Shown: one piece after another, positions 23,054 to 32,655 of the stretch
Layout: each line of letters starts with the position of its first letter
Numbering within the stretch: the stretch's first letter is position 1
NCBI GenBank assembly: GCA_015146655.1
Contig: VKHL01000101.1
Span: forward strand, 39,722 to 103,721
DNA length: 64,000 nt
Direction of reading: 5' to 3'
Origin: Ochromonas danica
Taxonomy: Eukaryota; Sar; Chrysophyceae; Chromulinales; Chromulinaceae
Notes under the pieces: model-generated
What the model was told of the DNA's origin: nothing
What the model saw: only the letters and a program-made list of their open reading frames with translations
The model's database searches: none
Translations under genes and position numbers: made by a program

Positions 23054-25621
23054 TTATTTCTTGGATCTCTTGCTAGGCCCCTTGAGTTGAGCAATTTGAG
23101 CTTGAGCTCTTTCTTCCAGAGCCTTGCGAGCAGCATCTCTGATATTGCGAAGTCCCTCTTGCTCCTGTTTCATTTCCTGGGCCGAACGGAGAGGAGATGA
23201 AGAATTCTCTGCAGTAGCGGATTTGGAGGGAGATTGAATTTTCAAACTCTGGAAGTGCTCACGGGCGTAGGCAAGAGCAGCTGCTCGTTGTTGCTGAGGA
23301 TTCTTTCTGAGTGTGGCCGCCATCGTTGAGATTGAAGGTTTTTCAGCTGTCTTCTTTCGAGGTTGGGTCTTTGGAGGACCAAAGCTTTTCATTGCCCACT
23401 CCCTAGCTCTGCGGCGTTGCTCGGCAACGCTTACCTTTCCTCCGCCAGATGTTGCTGCACCTCCAGCTGAAGGAACAGGAGCAATGACATCCTTGGACTC
23501 AATATCCATTGCTGCGGCATCTTCCTCTTGTTGTGCAAGGAGCTCTTGTAACGCATACACAAAAGGTTCTCTCTGTCTATTGAGAAGACCTTTCAACTCG
23601 CGACCGAAGGGATGCTCTGCCATTGCCTCCTCCTGACAATCAACATCCATCCATCCATGAACAGAGGTCACTACTTCTTTCCAAATATTGTGGATACTTT
23701 GATCAATATCTTGAATTGCAGAGTCAATTTGTACACCATCCTCGAGATCATCCCATTGTTGTGCAAGTGTCTGAAAACGATCTTGTAACAAATGCTCTGC
23801 TCTGTCTATAGCATCTCCATACGCAGCATTCGCTTTATCGTGATATAAAGCTTGGATATCTTCCAAACGTGTGGAGCAGTGCTGATTGAACTGTGCAAGT
23901 GCGACGCCAAGAAAGGGAGACTTTCGCAGACGTTGCTGGAGATCATTTTGTTTTTCAGCATGGAGCTGATTCAGACTTCCAGATATATCTCTTTGGTGGA
24001 GACCAGGAACACTGGCAGAACGGATTCGATCTAACACCTTTTCTACGGCCACATCAATAGGCTTGATCGCTTCGTTGGTAAGACGATCAGCCAATGCCTG
24101 GTTCTCCTCGACACGCTTTTGATTGGCTTTCCTTACCTGTTCACTCAAATTCTTGAAGATCCATTCCAACGTCTTGATTGCATCGATATGCTCAGGATAA
24201 TCATCATATCGATCCACACCGCCAAGAGGAGTAAGAACAGTGGATTGCCAAATCTCATCTAGTCTAGCACGGAGATCTTCATCAGACAACAGGTCCTTAT
24301 CAGTTTCGATCATCTTTTTCAGCTCCTCTTCAAAGATCTTTTGAGCTAATTGCTTTTTCTCTAAAAGCCAAGCACCGAATCGATTGCGTTGAGCAGAGAG
24401 AAAGGCAGAGATTAGGTTTTCTTGCAGAGTTTTAACAGACGCGTGGAAATCTCTGACCAGTCCCTGACTGTCAGGACTAGGATGACTGCCAATGATCTCC
24501 ACTAATTTGACCTCATACACCAAATCCAACTCGTGGAATTGTTCTTGGACAGATGCTGTAATTTCATTCATTGTAGGAGGGAAGTCACCAAGAGCTTCCA
24601 CAGGCAAATCTGCAAGCATCTTACGAGCTTCTTTGTCGTAAGCATCTTTCAACCCCACCACCTCTTGTCTGAGCATAGCAAGATAAGCAGATGAAGGCAA
24701 GACCGCTTCTCCGCGATTCAGAGTGTCTTGAAGATTGGAGACCAAGCCGGTAAGCAATCTTCCGGTGACAACTTGTCCAGCCAAGACTGTTGGTTCAGAT
24801 AGCTGAGCTGCAAGAACTCTTCTCAAGGAACGGATGTGTTCGCGAAATGAAGTTGAAGTCAAGTCAATGGTAAGATTCTTACGCAAATCAGCTACTCGCT
24901 CAGTGGGTGCTTCGAAAAGCCAGACTTGCACTGATTGGAAAGCCTCCAAGACATCATGGCGAATCTGATTTCTGGTTGAAGCTTCATGAGAGCTCTCCGT
25001 GTTAAACAATGCTGCATATGTAGAATTTGCATCTGATTCTACTGCTTGCCAATCACGGAAGACAATATGTAAATGACCAAATTTATGTCTTCCTGTGCTT
25101 CCTTCTTGAGCAACATTTTGTGCTGCACGAGTCATAATACCCAATGTACTCAAAATATAATTCTTTTGTAAGTCACCTTTCCAATTGAAGATAACACATT
25201 TAGAAGTGAGAAGAATAGGACAGATGAGGTTCGCATCATAGGAGACATCTTTGTCACCCTGTCCTTCCGCATCAACAAAACCAACAAATGAATTACTAGA
25301 ATGATGATTCTTGTTAGGAAGACCATATCCTTGGTCAACACGACTAAACTCTTCTAGTTTCATGAATTTGCGACTAAGATCAATACCTTGAGTACAGGAT
25401 TCTTTTTCATTGGAAATACGGAAGATATCAGTCTCTCCTGCCAAACAATTCATTAAAAATGATTTTCCTTGTCGTGGACGACCAAAGATACTAATAAGAT
25501 TGGTTGTCTGATTCCATACAGGCTTAAGAACAGAGTCAACTTTAGCAACTTGAAGACTACCTTGTTCATTACAAGAAACCCATTTTACACTACCCACAGA
25601 GGAAGAAGTGAAGGAAGACAT
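23054..25621 (-). CDS. GBP-like large GTPase, single G domain (copy 1)
   Basis: Dynamin-superfamily GTPase of the GB1/guanylate-binding protein type. Intronless, 855 residues. The G domain occupies about 35-310: P-loop GRPRQGKS (47-54), a switch Thr in SCTQGID, G3 in FVDAEGQGDKD, and FRDW in the GBP-type RD motif position. A long helical stalk follows (about 310-680) with many Glu/Lys/Gln, as in GBP middle and effector domains. The C-terminal 170 residues are basic and Ala/Arg-rich, with no CaaX box (it ends PSKRSKK). GBPs act on membranes in host defence or, in plants and protists, in vesicle or transcriptional roles; the role here is unknown. Shares near-identical DNA with the neighbouring copy. 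Confidence 0.88.
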   Translation of the reverse strand: MSSFTSSSVGSVKWVSCNEQGSLQVAKVDSVLKPVWNQTTNLISIFGRPRQGKSFLMNCLAGETDIFRISNEKESCTQGIDLSRKFMKLEEFSRVDQGYGLPNKNHHSSNSFVGFVDAEGQGDKDVSYDANLICPILLTSKCVIFNWKGDLQKNYILSTLGIMTRAAQNVAQEGSTGRHKFGHLHIVFRDWQAVESDANSTYAALFNTESSHEASTRNQIRHDVLEAFQSVQVWLFEAPTERVADLRKNLTIDLTSTSFREHIRSLRRVLAAQLSEPTVLAGQVVTGRLLTGLVSNLQDTLNRGEAVLPSSAYLAMLRQEVVGLKDAYDKEARKMLADLPVEALGDFPPTMNEITASVQEQFHELDLVYEVKLVEIIGSHPSPDSQGLVRDFHASVKTLQENLISAFLSAQRNRFGAWLLEKKQLAQKIFEEELKKMIETDKDLLSDEDLRARLDEIWQSTVLTPLGGVDRYDDYPEHIDAIKTLEWIFKNLSEQVRKANQKRVEENQALADRLTNEAIKPIDVAVEKVLDRIRSASVPGLHQRDISGSLNQLHAEKQNDLQQRLRKSPFLGVALAQFNQHCSTRLEDIQALYHDKANAAYGDAIDRAEHLLQDRFQTLAQQWDDLEDGVQIDSAIQDIDQSIHNIWKEVVTSVHGWMDVDCQEEAMAEHPFGRELKGLLNRQREPFVYALQELLAQQEEDAAAMDIESKDVIAPVPSAGGAATSGGGKVSVAEQRRRAREWAMKSFGPPKTQPRKKTAEKPSISTMAATLRKNPQQQRAAALAYAREHFQSLKIQSPSKSATAENSSSPLRSAQEMKQEQEGLRNIRDAARKALEERAQAQIAQLKGPSKRSKK

Positions 25622-26048
25622 GAGATATGATAATAGAACAAGAATAAAAAATTAGATTTGCAAGCAAGGATGAAAATGAAAGCAATAACAGTCGTCCTTG
25701 TTAAATACTACCGGGTAAATTTCTAAGATTATGATGGGAGGTTGATTGTATTAATGGAGAGACCTCTCACCGAAAAGTGAAATATGATGTGAGAGGAGCA
25801 ATGATGATGAGTGATGCCCAGCCCCCTAGCCTGGAACTAGTCGTTAGTATAGAATTATTGGATGCGAGGGAAGAAACTCAGGGAGACTTCGAGAAAAGCA
25901 CATTTGTTGAAAGAGTTTTTTGAGAGGGTAAAATCTACAAGAGCCAGCTTTTACCATATTTTACCACACTGTCCGATCTTGATGACAAATGAAATGAAAT
26001 GAAATGAGATGAGATGGAAATTATATCTATATCATTATATGAGATAAG
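25622..26048. promoter_or_regulatory. Divergent intergenic region, copy 1
   Basis: About 430 bp between the start codons of GTPase copy 1 and the truncated esterase. Its first 150 bp (GTPase side) and last 160 bp (esterase side) match the equivalent parts of copy 2. The middle (about 25770-25885) is unrelated to copy 2. It presumably contains both promoters. A short GAAAT tandem lies at 25985-26010. Confidence 0.5.
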
Positions 26049-26693
26049 ATGAAGGTTTTCTCCTGTATTCTTTTTCTCTTCTGTCTTCAGATAGTAGTAT
26101 TAGATGGTGGCTATTGTGAAGGAGAGTGGAAAACCTCTCATTCTTCTCATTCTGACTATTCAATCTCAGCTGCTCGCACTACTATTGATCCAGAGCATCT
26201 TAACACCAGTCAGAAACAATGGGTAGCGCAAGCATGTCCATTTCAAATGTCTCTTTACTCTTGTTACTTCCATACTAATCGTACACAAGCTGCTCTATTA
26301 GAAGAACGCAATTTCTATCCCCAAAACACAAATTGTCTACCATTCCGTCCTTATAACTTCCTCACTTTACTACAAGGTAGACATCTAGTCTTCTTAGGAG
26401 ACTCTATTCTTCTACAAATCTGGGAATCTCTTGCTTGTACTTTCTATCCACTAACTCCTATCCACCCACATTATGTCAATTATGTCAACAGAAAGCCATG
26501 TAATATGATTAACTGCCCTGAAACTGGAAAAATGCTTCTCTTAACTTTTCGCCTCCAGATGTTGCTGCACCTCCAGCTCAGGGATCAGGAACAAAGACAT
26601 CCTTGGACTCAACATCCATTGGTACTGTATCTTCTTCTTCTTGTGCAAAGAGCTCTTGTAACGCATACACAAAAGGTTCTCTCTGTCTATTGA
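26049..26693 (+). pseudogene. Truncated PMR5/TBL-like esterase with chimeric tail
   Basis: The first about 495 bp match the intact esterase gene at 30939 almost exactly (signal peptide, Cys-rich N-terminal domain, FLGDSI). At about 26541 the esterase sequence stops and the frame runs into antisense sequence of the second GTPase's 3' end, adding about 50 unrelated residues before a stop at 26693. The Asp-His part of the catalytic site and the C-terminal domain are lost, so enzyme activity is not expected. A secreted 214-residue product could still be made if transcribed. It arose at the breakpoint of the tandem duplication and overlaps the GTPase coding end by about 115 bp, tail to tail. Confidence 0.85.
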
Positions 26694-29600
26694 GAAGACC
26701 TTTCAACTCGCGACCGAAGGGATGCTCTGCCATTGCCTCCTCCTGACAATCAACATCCATCCATCCATGAACAGAGGTCACTACTTCTTTCCAAATATTG
26801 TGGATACTTTGATCAATATCTTGAATTGCAGAGTCAATTTGTACACCATCCTCGAGATCATCCCATTGTTGTGCAAGTGTCTGAAAACGATCTTGTAACA
26901 AATGCTCTGCTCTGTCTATAGCATCTCCATACGCAGCATTCGCTTTATCGTGATATAAAGCTTGGATATCTTCCAAACGTGTGGAGCAGTGCTGATTGAA
27001 CTGTGCAAGTGCGACGCCAAGAAAGGGAGACTTTCGCAGACGTTGCTGGAGATCATTTTGTTTTTCAGCATGGAGCTGATTCAGACTTCCAGATATATCT
27101 CTTTGGTGGAGACCAGGAACACTGGCAGAACGGATTCGATCTAACACCTTTTCTACGGCCACATCAATAGGCTTGATCGCTTCGTTGGTAAGACGATCAG
27201 CCAATGCCTGGTTCTCCTCGACACGCTTTTGATTGGCTTTCCTTACCTGTTCACTCAAATTCTTGAAGATCCATTCCAACGTCTTGATTGCATCGATATG
27301 CTCAGGATAATCATCATATCGATCCACACCGCCAAGAGGAGTAAGAACAGTGGATTGCCAAATCTCATCTAGTCTAGCACGGAGATCTTCATCAGACAAC
27401 AGGTCCTTATCAGTTTCGATCATCTTTTTCAGCTCCTCTTCAAAGATCTTTTGAGCTAATTGCTTTTTCTCTAAAAGCCAAGCACCGAATCGATTGCGTT
27501 GAGCAGAGAGAAAGGCAGAGATTAGGTTTTCTTGCAGAGTTTTAACAGACGCGTGGAAATCTCTGACCAGTCCCTGACTGTCAGGACTAGGATGACTGCC
27601 AATGATCTCCACTAATTTGACCTCATACACCAAATCCAACTCGTGGAATTGTTCTTGGACAGATGCTGTAATTTCATTCATTGTAGGAGGGAAGTCACCA
27701 AGAGCTTCCACAGGCAAATCTGCAAGCATCTTACGAGCTTCTTTGTCGTAAGCATCTTTCAACCCCACCACCTCTTGTCTGAGCATAGCAAGATAAGCAG
27801 ATGAAGGCAAGACCGCTTCTCCGCGATTCAGAGTGTCTTGAAGATTGGAGACCAAGCCGGTAAGCAATCTTCCGGTGACAACTTGTCCAGCCAAGACTGT
27901 TGGTTCAGATAGCTGAGCTGCAAGAACTCTTCTCAAGGAACGGATGTGTTCGCGAAATGAAGTTGAAGTCAAGTCAATGGTAAGATTCTTACGCAAATCA
28001 GCTACTCGCTCAGTGGGTGCTTCGAAAAGCCAGACTTGCACTGATTGGAAAGCCTCCAAGACATCATGGCGAATCTGATTTCTGGTTGAAGCTTCATGAG
28101 AGCTCTCCGTGTTAAACAATGCTGCATATGTAGAATTTGCATCTGATTCTACTGCTTGCCAATCACGGAAGACAATATGTAAATGACCAAATTTATGTCT
28201 TCCTGTGCTTCCTTCTTGAGCAACATTTTGTGCTGCACGAGTCATAATACCCAATGTACTCAAAATATAATTCTTTTGTAAGTCACCTTTCCAATTGAAG
28301 ATAACACATTTAGAAGTGAGAAGAATAGGACAGATGAGGTTCGCATCATAGGAGACATCTTTGTCACCCTGTCCTTCCGCATCAACAAAACCAACAAATG
28401 AATTACTAGAATGATGATTCTTGTTAGGAAGACCATATCCTTGGTCAACACGACTAAACTCTTCTAGTTTCATGAATTTGCGACTAAGATCAATACCTTG
28501 AGTACAGGATTCTTTTTCATTGGAAATACGGAAGATATCAGTCTCTCCTGCCAAACAATTCATTAAAAATGACTTTCCTTGTCGTGCACGACCAAAGATA
28601 CTAATCAGATTAGCTGTCTGATTCCATACAGGCTTAAGAACAGAGTCAGGAAAAGGAGAATTTCGCAGTTTTTGTTGGAGATCATTGTGGTTTTCAGCAT
28701 GGAGCTGATTCAGACTTCCAGATATATCTCTTTGGTGGAGACCAGGAACACTGGCAGAACGGATTCGATCTAACACCTTTTCTACGGCCACATCAATAGG
28801 CTTGATCGCTTCGTTGGTAAGACGATCAGCCAATGCCTGGTTCTCCTCGACACGCTTTTGATTGGCTTTCCTTACCTGTTCACTCAAATTCTTGAAGATC
28901 CATTCCAACGTCTTGATTGCATCGATATGCTCAGGATAATCATCATATCGATCCACACCGCCAAGAGGAGTAAGAACAGTGGATTGCCAAATCTCATCTA
29001 GTCTAGCACGGAGATCTTCATCAGACAACAGGTCCTTATCAGTTTCGATCATCTTTTTCAGCTCCTCTTCAAAGATCTTTTGAGCTAATTGCTTTTTCTC
29101 TAAAAGCCAAGCACCGAATCGATTGCGTTGAGCAGAGAGAAAGGCAGAGATTAGGTTTTCTTGCAGAGTTTTAACAGACGCGTGGAAATCTCTGACCAGT
29201 CCCTGACTGTCAGGACTAGGATGACTGCCAATGATCTCCACTAATTTGACCTCATACACCAAATCCAACTCGTGGAATTGTTCTTGGACAGATGCTGTAA
29301 TTTCATTCATTGTAGGAGGGAAGTCACCAAGAGCTTCCACAGGCAAATCTGCAAGCATCTTACGAGCTTCTTTGTCGTAAGCATCTTTCAACCCCACCAC
29401 CTCTTGTCTGAGCATAGCAAGATAAGCAGATGAAGGCAAGACCGCTTCTCCGCGATTCAGAGTGTCTTGAAGATTGGAGACCAAGCCGGTAAGCAATCTT
29501 CCGGTGACAACTTGTCCAGCCAAGACTGTTGGTTCAGATAGCTGAGCTGCAAGAACTCTTCTCAAGGAACGGATGTGTTCGCGAAATGAAGTTGAAGTCA

Positions 29601-30360
29601 AGTCAATGGTAAGATTCTTACGCAAATCAGCTACTCGCTCAGTGGGTGCTTCGAAAAGCCAGACTTGCACTGATTGGAAAGCCTCCAAGACATCATGGCG
29701 AATCTGATTTCTGGTTGAAGCTTCATGAGAGCTCTCCGTGTTAAACAATGCTGCATATGTAGAATTTGCATCTGATTCTACTGCTTGCCAATCACGGAAG
29801 ACAATATGTAAATGACCAAATTTATGTCTTCCTGTGCTTCCTTCTTGAGCAACATTTTGTGCTGCACGAGTCATAATACCCAATGTACTCAAAATATAAT
29901 TCTTTTGTAAGTCACCTTTCCAATTGAAGATAACACATTTAGAAGTGAGAAGAATAGGACAGATGAGGTTCGCATCATAGGAGACATCTTTGTCACCCTG
30001 TCCTTCCGCATCAACAAAACCAACAAATGAATTACTAGAATGATGATTCTTGTTAGGAAGACCATATCCTTGGTCAACACGACTAAACTCTTCTAGTTTC
30101 ATGAATTTGCGACTAAGATCAATACCTTGAGTACAGGATTCTTTTTCATTGGAAATACGGAAGATATCAGTCTCTCCTGCCAAACAATTCATTAAAAATG
30201 ATTTTCCTTGTCGTGGACGACCAAAGATACTAATAAGATTGGTTGTCTGATTCCATACAGGCTTAAGAACAGAGTCAACTTTAGCAACTTGAAGACTACC
30301 TTGTTCATTACAAGAAACCCATTTTACACTACCCACAGAGGAAGAAGTGAAGGAAGACAT
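26578..30360 (-). CDS. GBP-like large GTPase with two tandem G domains (copy 2)
   Basis: Intronless, 1260 residues from the ATG at 30360, which matches the copy 1 start; the frame is open upstream only to a TTG. Residues 1 to about 570 equal copy 1 from its start into the stalk. The sequence then re-enters at DSVLKPVWNQT and repeats the G domain and stalk, so there are two P-loops exactly 543 residues (1629 bp) apart: GRPRQGKS at 47 and GRARQGKS at 590. The first unit ends HNDLQQKLRNSPFP where copy 1 has QNDLQQRLRKSPFL. The basic C-terminal 170 residues of copy 1 are missing; the frame stops after VFVPDP at the duplication breakpoint. Both G domains keep the GTP-binding motifs. Confidence 0.88.
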   Translation of the reverse strand: MSSFTSSSVGSVKWVSCNEQGSLQVAKVDSVLKPVWNQTTNLISIFGRPRQGKSFLMNCLAGETDIFRISNEKESCTQGIDLSRKFMKLEEFSRVDQGYGLPNKNHHSSNSFVGFVDAEGQGDKDVSYDANLICPILLTSKCVIFNWKGDLQKNYILSTLGIMTRAAQNVAQEGSTGRHKFGHLHIVFRDWQAVESDANSTYAALFNTESSHEASTRNQIRHDVLEAFQSVQVWLFEAPTERVADLRKNLTIDLTSTSFREHIRSLRRVLAAQLSEPTVLAGQVVTGRLLTGLVSNLQDTLNRGEAVLPSSAYLAMLRQEVVGLKDAYDKEARKMLADLPVEALGDFPPTMNEITASVQEQFHELDLVYEVKLVEIIGSHPSPDSQGLVRDFHASVKTLQENLISAFLSAQRNRFGAWLLEKKQLAQKIFEEELKKMIETDKDLLSDEDLRARLDEIWQSTVLTPLGGVDRYDDYPEHIDAIKTLEWIFKNLSEQVRKANQKRVEENQALADRLTNEAIKPIDVAVEKVLDRIRSASVPGLHQRDISGSLNQLHAENHNDLQQKLRNSPFPDSVLKPVWNQTANLISIFGRARQGKSFLMNCLAGETDIFRISNEKESCTQGIDLSRKFMKLEEFSRVDQGYGLPNKNHHSSNSFVGFVDAEGQGDKDVSYDANLICPILLTSKCVIFNWKGDLQKNYILSTLGIMTRAAQNVAQEGSTGRHKFGHLHIVFRDWQAVESDANSTYAALFNTESSHEASTRNQIRHDVLEAFQSVQVWLFEAPTERVADLRKNLTIDLTSTSFREHIRSLRRVLAAQLSEPTVLAGQVVTGRLLTGLVSNLQDTLNRGEAVLPSSAYLAMLRQEVVGLKDAYDKEARKMLADLPVEALGDFPPTMNEITASVQEQFHELDLVYEVKLVEIIGSHPSPDSQGLVRDFHASVKTLQENLISAFLSAQRNRFGAWLLEKKQLAQKIFEEELKKMIETDKDLLSDEDLRARLDEIWQSTVLTPLGGVDRYDDYPEHIDAIKTLEWIFKNLSEQVRKANQKRVEENQALADRLTNEAIKPIDVAVEKVLDRIRSASVPGLHQRDISGSLNQLHAEKQNDLQQRLRKSPFLGVALAQFNQHCSTRLEDIQALYHDKANAAYGDAIDRAEHLLQDRFQTLAQQWDDLEDGVQIDSAIQDIDQSIHNIWKEVVTSVHGWMDVDCQEEAMAEHPFGRELKGLLNRQREPFVYALQELFAQEEEDTVPMDVESKDVFVPDP

Positions 30361-30938
30361 GAGATATGATAATAGAACAAGAATAAAAAAATAGATTTGC
30401 AAGCAAGGATGAAAATGAAAGCAATAACAGTCGTTCTTGTTAAATACTACCGGGTAAATTTCTAAGATTATGATGGGAGGTTGATTGTATTAATGGAGAG
30501 ACCTCTCACCAAAAAGGGTTGCCAGCAGCACGACCACCCGCCGGAGAAGCGGCAAAAACGCAGCCACCAACTCAAACAGAGTCCGCCCAAACTGTGAGAC
30601 CATTGCCAATATAATAATTTCTTTCATCCATTTCGAGCATTTTTAAAGCTTTTACAGAGGTTCTGGCGGACTATAGAACTAAAGATATGGAATTGATTTG
30701 AGTTCAAACAAGGTGTGGTCTCAGTTTTGACTGGAACTCTGAAAACCGACAGTTTTTGGATGGATGGCGGGCTTAATTGAAAAACATGTGCGAAAGAGCA
30801 CATTTATTGAAAGAGTTTTTTGAGAGGGTAAAATCTACAAGAGCCAGCTTTTACCATATTTTACCACACTGTCCGATCTTGATGACAAATGAAATGAAAT
30901 GAGATGGAAATTATATCTATATCATTATATGAGATAAG
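30361..30938. promoter_or_regulatory. Divergent intergenic region, copy 2, with unrelated insert
   Basis: About 580 bp between GTPase copy 2 and the intact esterase. The outer parts match copy 1. The central about 270 bp (30515-30788) is different and GC-richer at its start, with no match in copy 1. Two short GGCGG-containing stretches flank this block (GGCGGACTATAG inside, GGCGGGCTTAA near the end). It should hold two divergent promoters. Confidence 0.5.
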
Positions 30939-32417
30939 ATGAAGGTTTTCTCCTGTATTCTTTTTCTCTTCTGTCTTCAGATAGTAGTATTAGATGGTGG
31001 CTATTGTGAAGGAGAGTGGAAAACCTCTCATTCTTCTCATTCTGACTATTCAATCTCAGCTGCTCGCACTACTATTGATCCAGAGCATCTTAACACCAGT
31101 CAGAAACAATGGGTAGCGCAAGCATGTCCATTTCAAATGTCTCTTTACTCTTGTTACTTCCATACTAATCGTACACAAGCTGCTCTATTAGAAGAACGCA
31201 ATTTCTATCCCCAAAACACAAATTGTCTACCATTCCGTCCTTATAACTTCCTCACTTTACTACAAGGTAGACATCTAGTCTTCTTAGGAGACTCTATTCT
31301 TCTACAAATCTGGGAATCTCTTGCTTGTACTTTCAATCCACTAACTCCTATCCACCCACATTATGTCAACTATGTCAACAGAAAGCCATGTAATATGATT
31401 AACTGCCCTGAAAATGGAACAAAACGCTTCTCTTATCTAAACTATGGCTGGATTCACCTCCCTGCCTATCAACTAACATTAACAGCTCTCATGGTCCCCA
31501 AAGTGAATCTTGCAGCTATTCGTAACATTTATCGTAGATTCCATCTGACACAACATGATTTAGTCTTTATGAACTTTGGTCTACATTATAACAATCCTGA
31601 AGAATTGTTAACTCATTTAGATGGACTTGTAAGAGAAGCATTTGTACACAACAATCAACAACATTCTAACCACAAGCAAGAAGCACCAGCAGGGGAGACG
31701 AGAAAGACAGTTGAACATCATCATCATCCAACAATATTCTATTTTGAAAGTAGTCCGCAACATTTCTCAGTCAATGCAAAAGGTTATTATCCTTTACATG
31801 ACACAGGTGATAAGAGAAATCTGCAATGTAAACCATTGCCTCCTGAAGCAAGACAAGGTCAATTAGATTGGCGTAATCAAGTCATTTCTCGTGCTCTTGC
31901 CAATGTTAGTGACCATCTAGTAGTCTTACCTATTGCTCAAGGTCTCTATAGTCAATATGATGGTCATGTAGGGAAGTCTGTCATACTCCCTCACTTACCC
32001 ATGGATTGTACTCATTGGTGCTTTCCTTCTAACATTTTCAAATATATTCATCAGGTACTGTATAATGGAATTCATCGACAATTACATGGCAAGCCTCCTC
32101 CTCCTTCAACTGTCTCTTATGAGACTCATACTGTCTATTATGGCCCTTCGTTAGTGGAAGGATCCCTTATTCGTTGTCAAGGAGATCCTAATGGAACTAT
32201 TTATCTCCTTGAAAAAGGATGGAAACGTGCTTTTCTTCAACGAATAGACTTGGAACTTGCTGGTTATCGTCCAAGAGATATCATCATGATGACTAAGGAG
32301 GAAGTACAACATATTCCAATAGGCCCACCTTTCCCTTCTTTACAAAATAAGTTTGTTCAGAAGATTGGAGAGGAGTTAGATAAGATGGAAAAAGCCAATT
32401 GGTCTAAACTAAAGTAG
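30939..32417 (+). CDS. PMR5/TBL-like PC-esterase, secreted, with C-terminal extra domain
   Basis: Intronless, 492 residues. A signal peptide (about 1-23) points to the secretory pathway. The Cys-rich N-terminal part (CPFQMSLYSCYF) and FLGDSI (Ser119 as nucleophile) match the GDSL-like PC-esterase fold of plant TBL/PMR5 and animal/fungal Cas1 proteins. The second half of the catalytic triad is DCTHWC (Asp356, His359), the TBL hallmark. TBL proteins O-acetylate wall polysaccharides, so a glycan acetyltransferase/esterase is the best guess. Residues about 410-480 form an extra domain (SLIRCQGDPNGTIYLLEKGWKR, then GYRPRDIIMMTKEEV and IPIGPPFPS), a short repeat-like module seen beside extracellular domains in other proteins. 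Several N-glycosylation sites. Confidence 0.83.
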   Translation: MKVFSCILFLFCLQIVVLDGGYCEGEWKTSHSSHSDYSISAARTTIDPEHLNTSQKQWVAQACPFQMSLYSCYFHTNRTQAALLEERNFYPQNTNCLPFRPYNFLTLLQGRHLVFLGDSILLQIWESLACTFNPLTPIHPHYVNYVNRKPCNMINCPENGTKRFSYLNYGWIHLPAYQLTLTALMVPKVNLAAIRNIYRRFHLTQHDLVFMNFGLHYNNPEELLTHLDGLVREAFVHNNQQHSNHKQEAPAGETRKTVEHHHHPTIFYFESSPQHFSVNAKGYYPLHDTGDKRNLQCKPLPPEARQGQLDWRNQVISRALANVSDHLVVLPIAQGLYSQYDGHVGKSVILPHLPMDCTHWCFPSNIFKYIHQVLYNGIHRQLHGKPPPPSTVSYETHTVYYGPSLVEGSLIRCQGDPNGTIYLLEKGWKRAFLQRIDLELAGYRPRDIIMMTKEEVQHIPIGPPFPSLQNKFVQKIGEELDKMEKANWSKLK

Positions 32418-32655
32418 CATTACAATGGTTAAGATGAGTCTGTCCACCATATTGTCTTTGTGCTGTTATATATTGCAGTGTAATGTGGTAGTATGTAATG
32501 TAGTGTAATGTGGTGTAGTGTCTGTATGTCTGTCAATCAAACAGTGTAAATTAAACTGAATGACAAGTGAAAAGTAGCAAAAGCATGGTACAAAGTGCAA
32601 TCTAGCCTACCCTAATGCAGAATAAAGTGTAGCTAGTAACCTAGTAACCTTAACT

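Larger units (their letters stand above)
23540..32417. repeat. Tandem segmental duplication of a divergent GTPase-esterase gene pair
   Basis: Unit 1 (GTPase minus, promoter, esterase plus) runs from about 23540 to 26541 within its genes. Unit 2 runs from about 26550 to 32417. Offsets read directly: 3110 bp between the C-terminal GTPase parts, 4739 bp between the GTPase starts (25621 and 30360) and 4890 bp between the esterase starts (26049 and 30939). The extra 1629 bp is an internal repeat of the second GTPase. The core blocks I compared by eye look identical; differences sit at block edges. Confidence 0.9.

Noticed and set aside
23054-30402. GTPase duplication as a pure assembly artefact
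   Set aside because: Not excluded, but the different promoter core, the truncated esterase and diverged block edges are hard to produce by simple misassembly, so I treat it as real pending read evidence.
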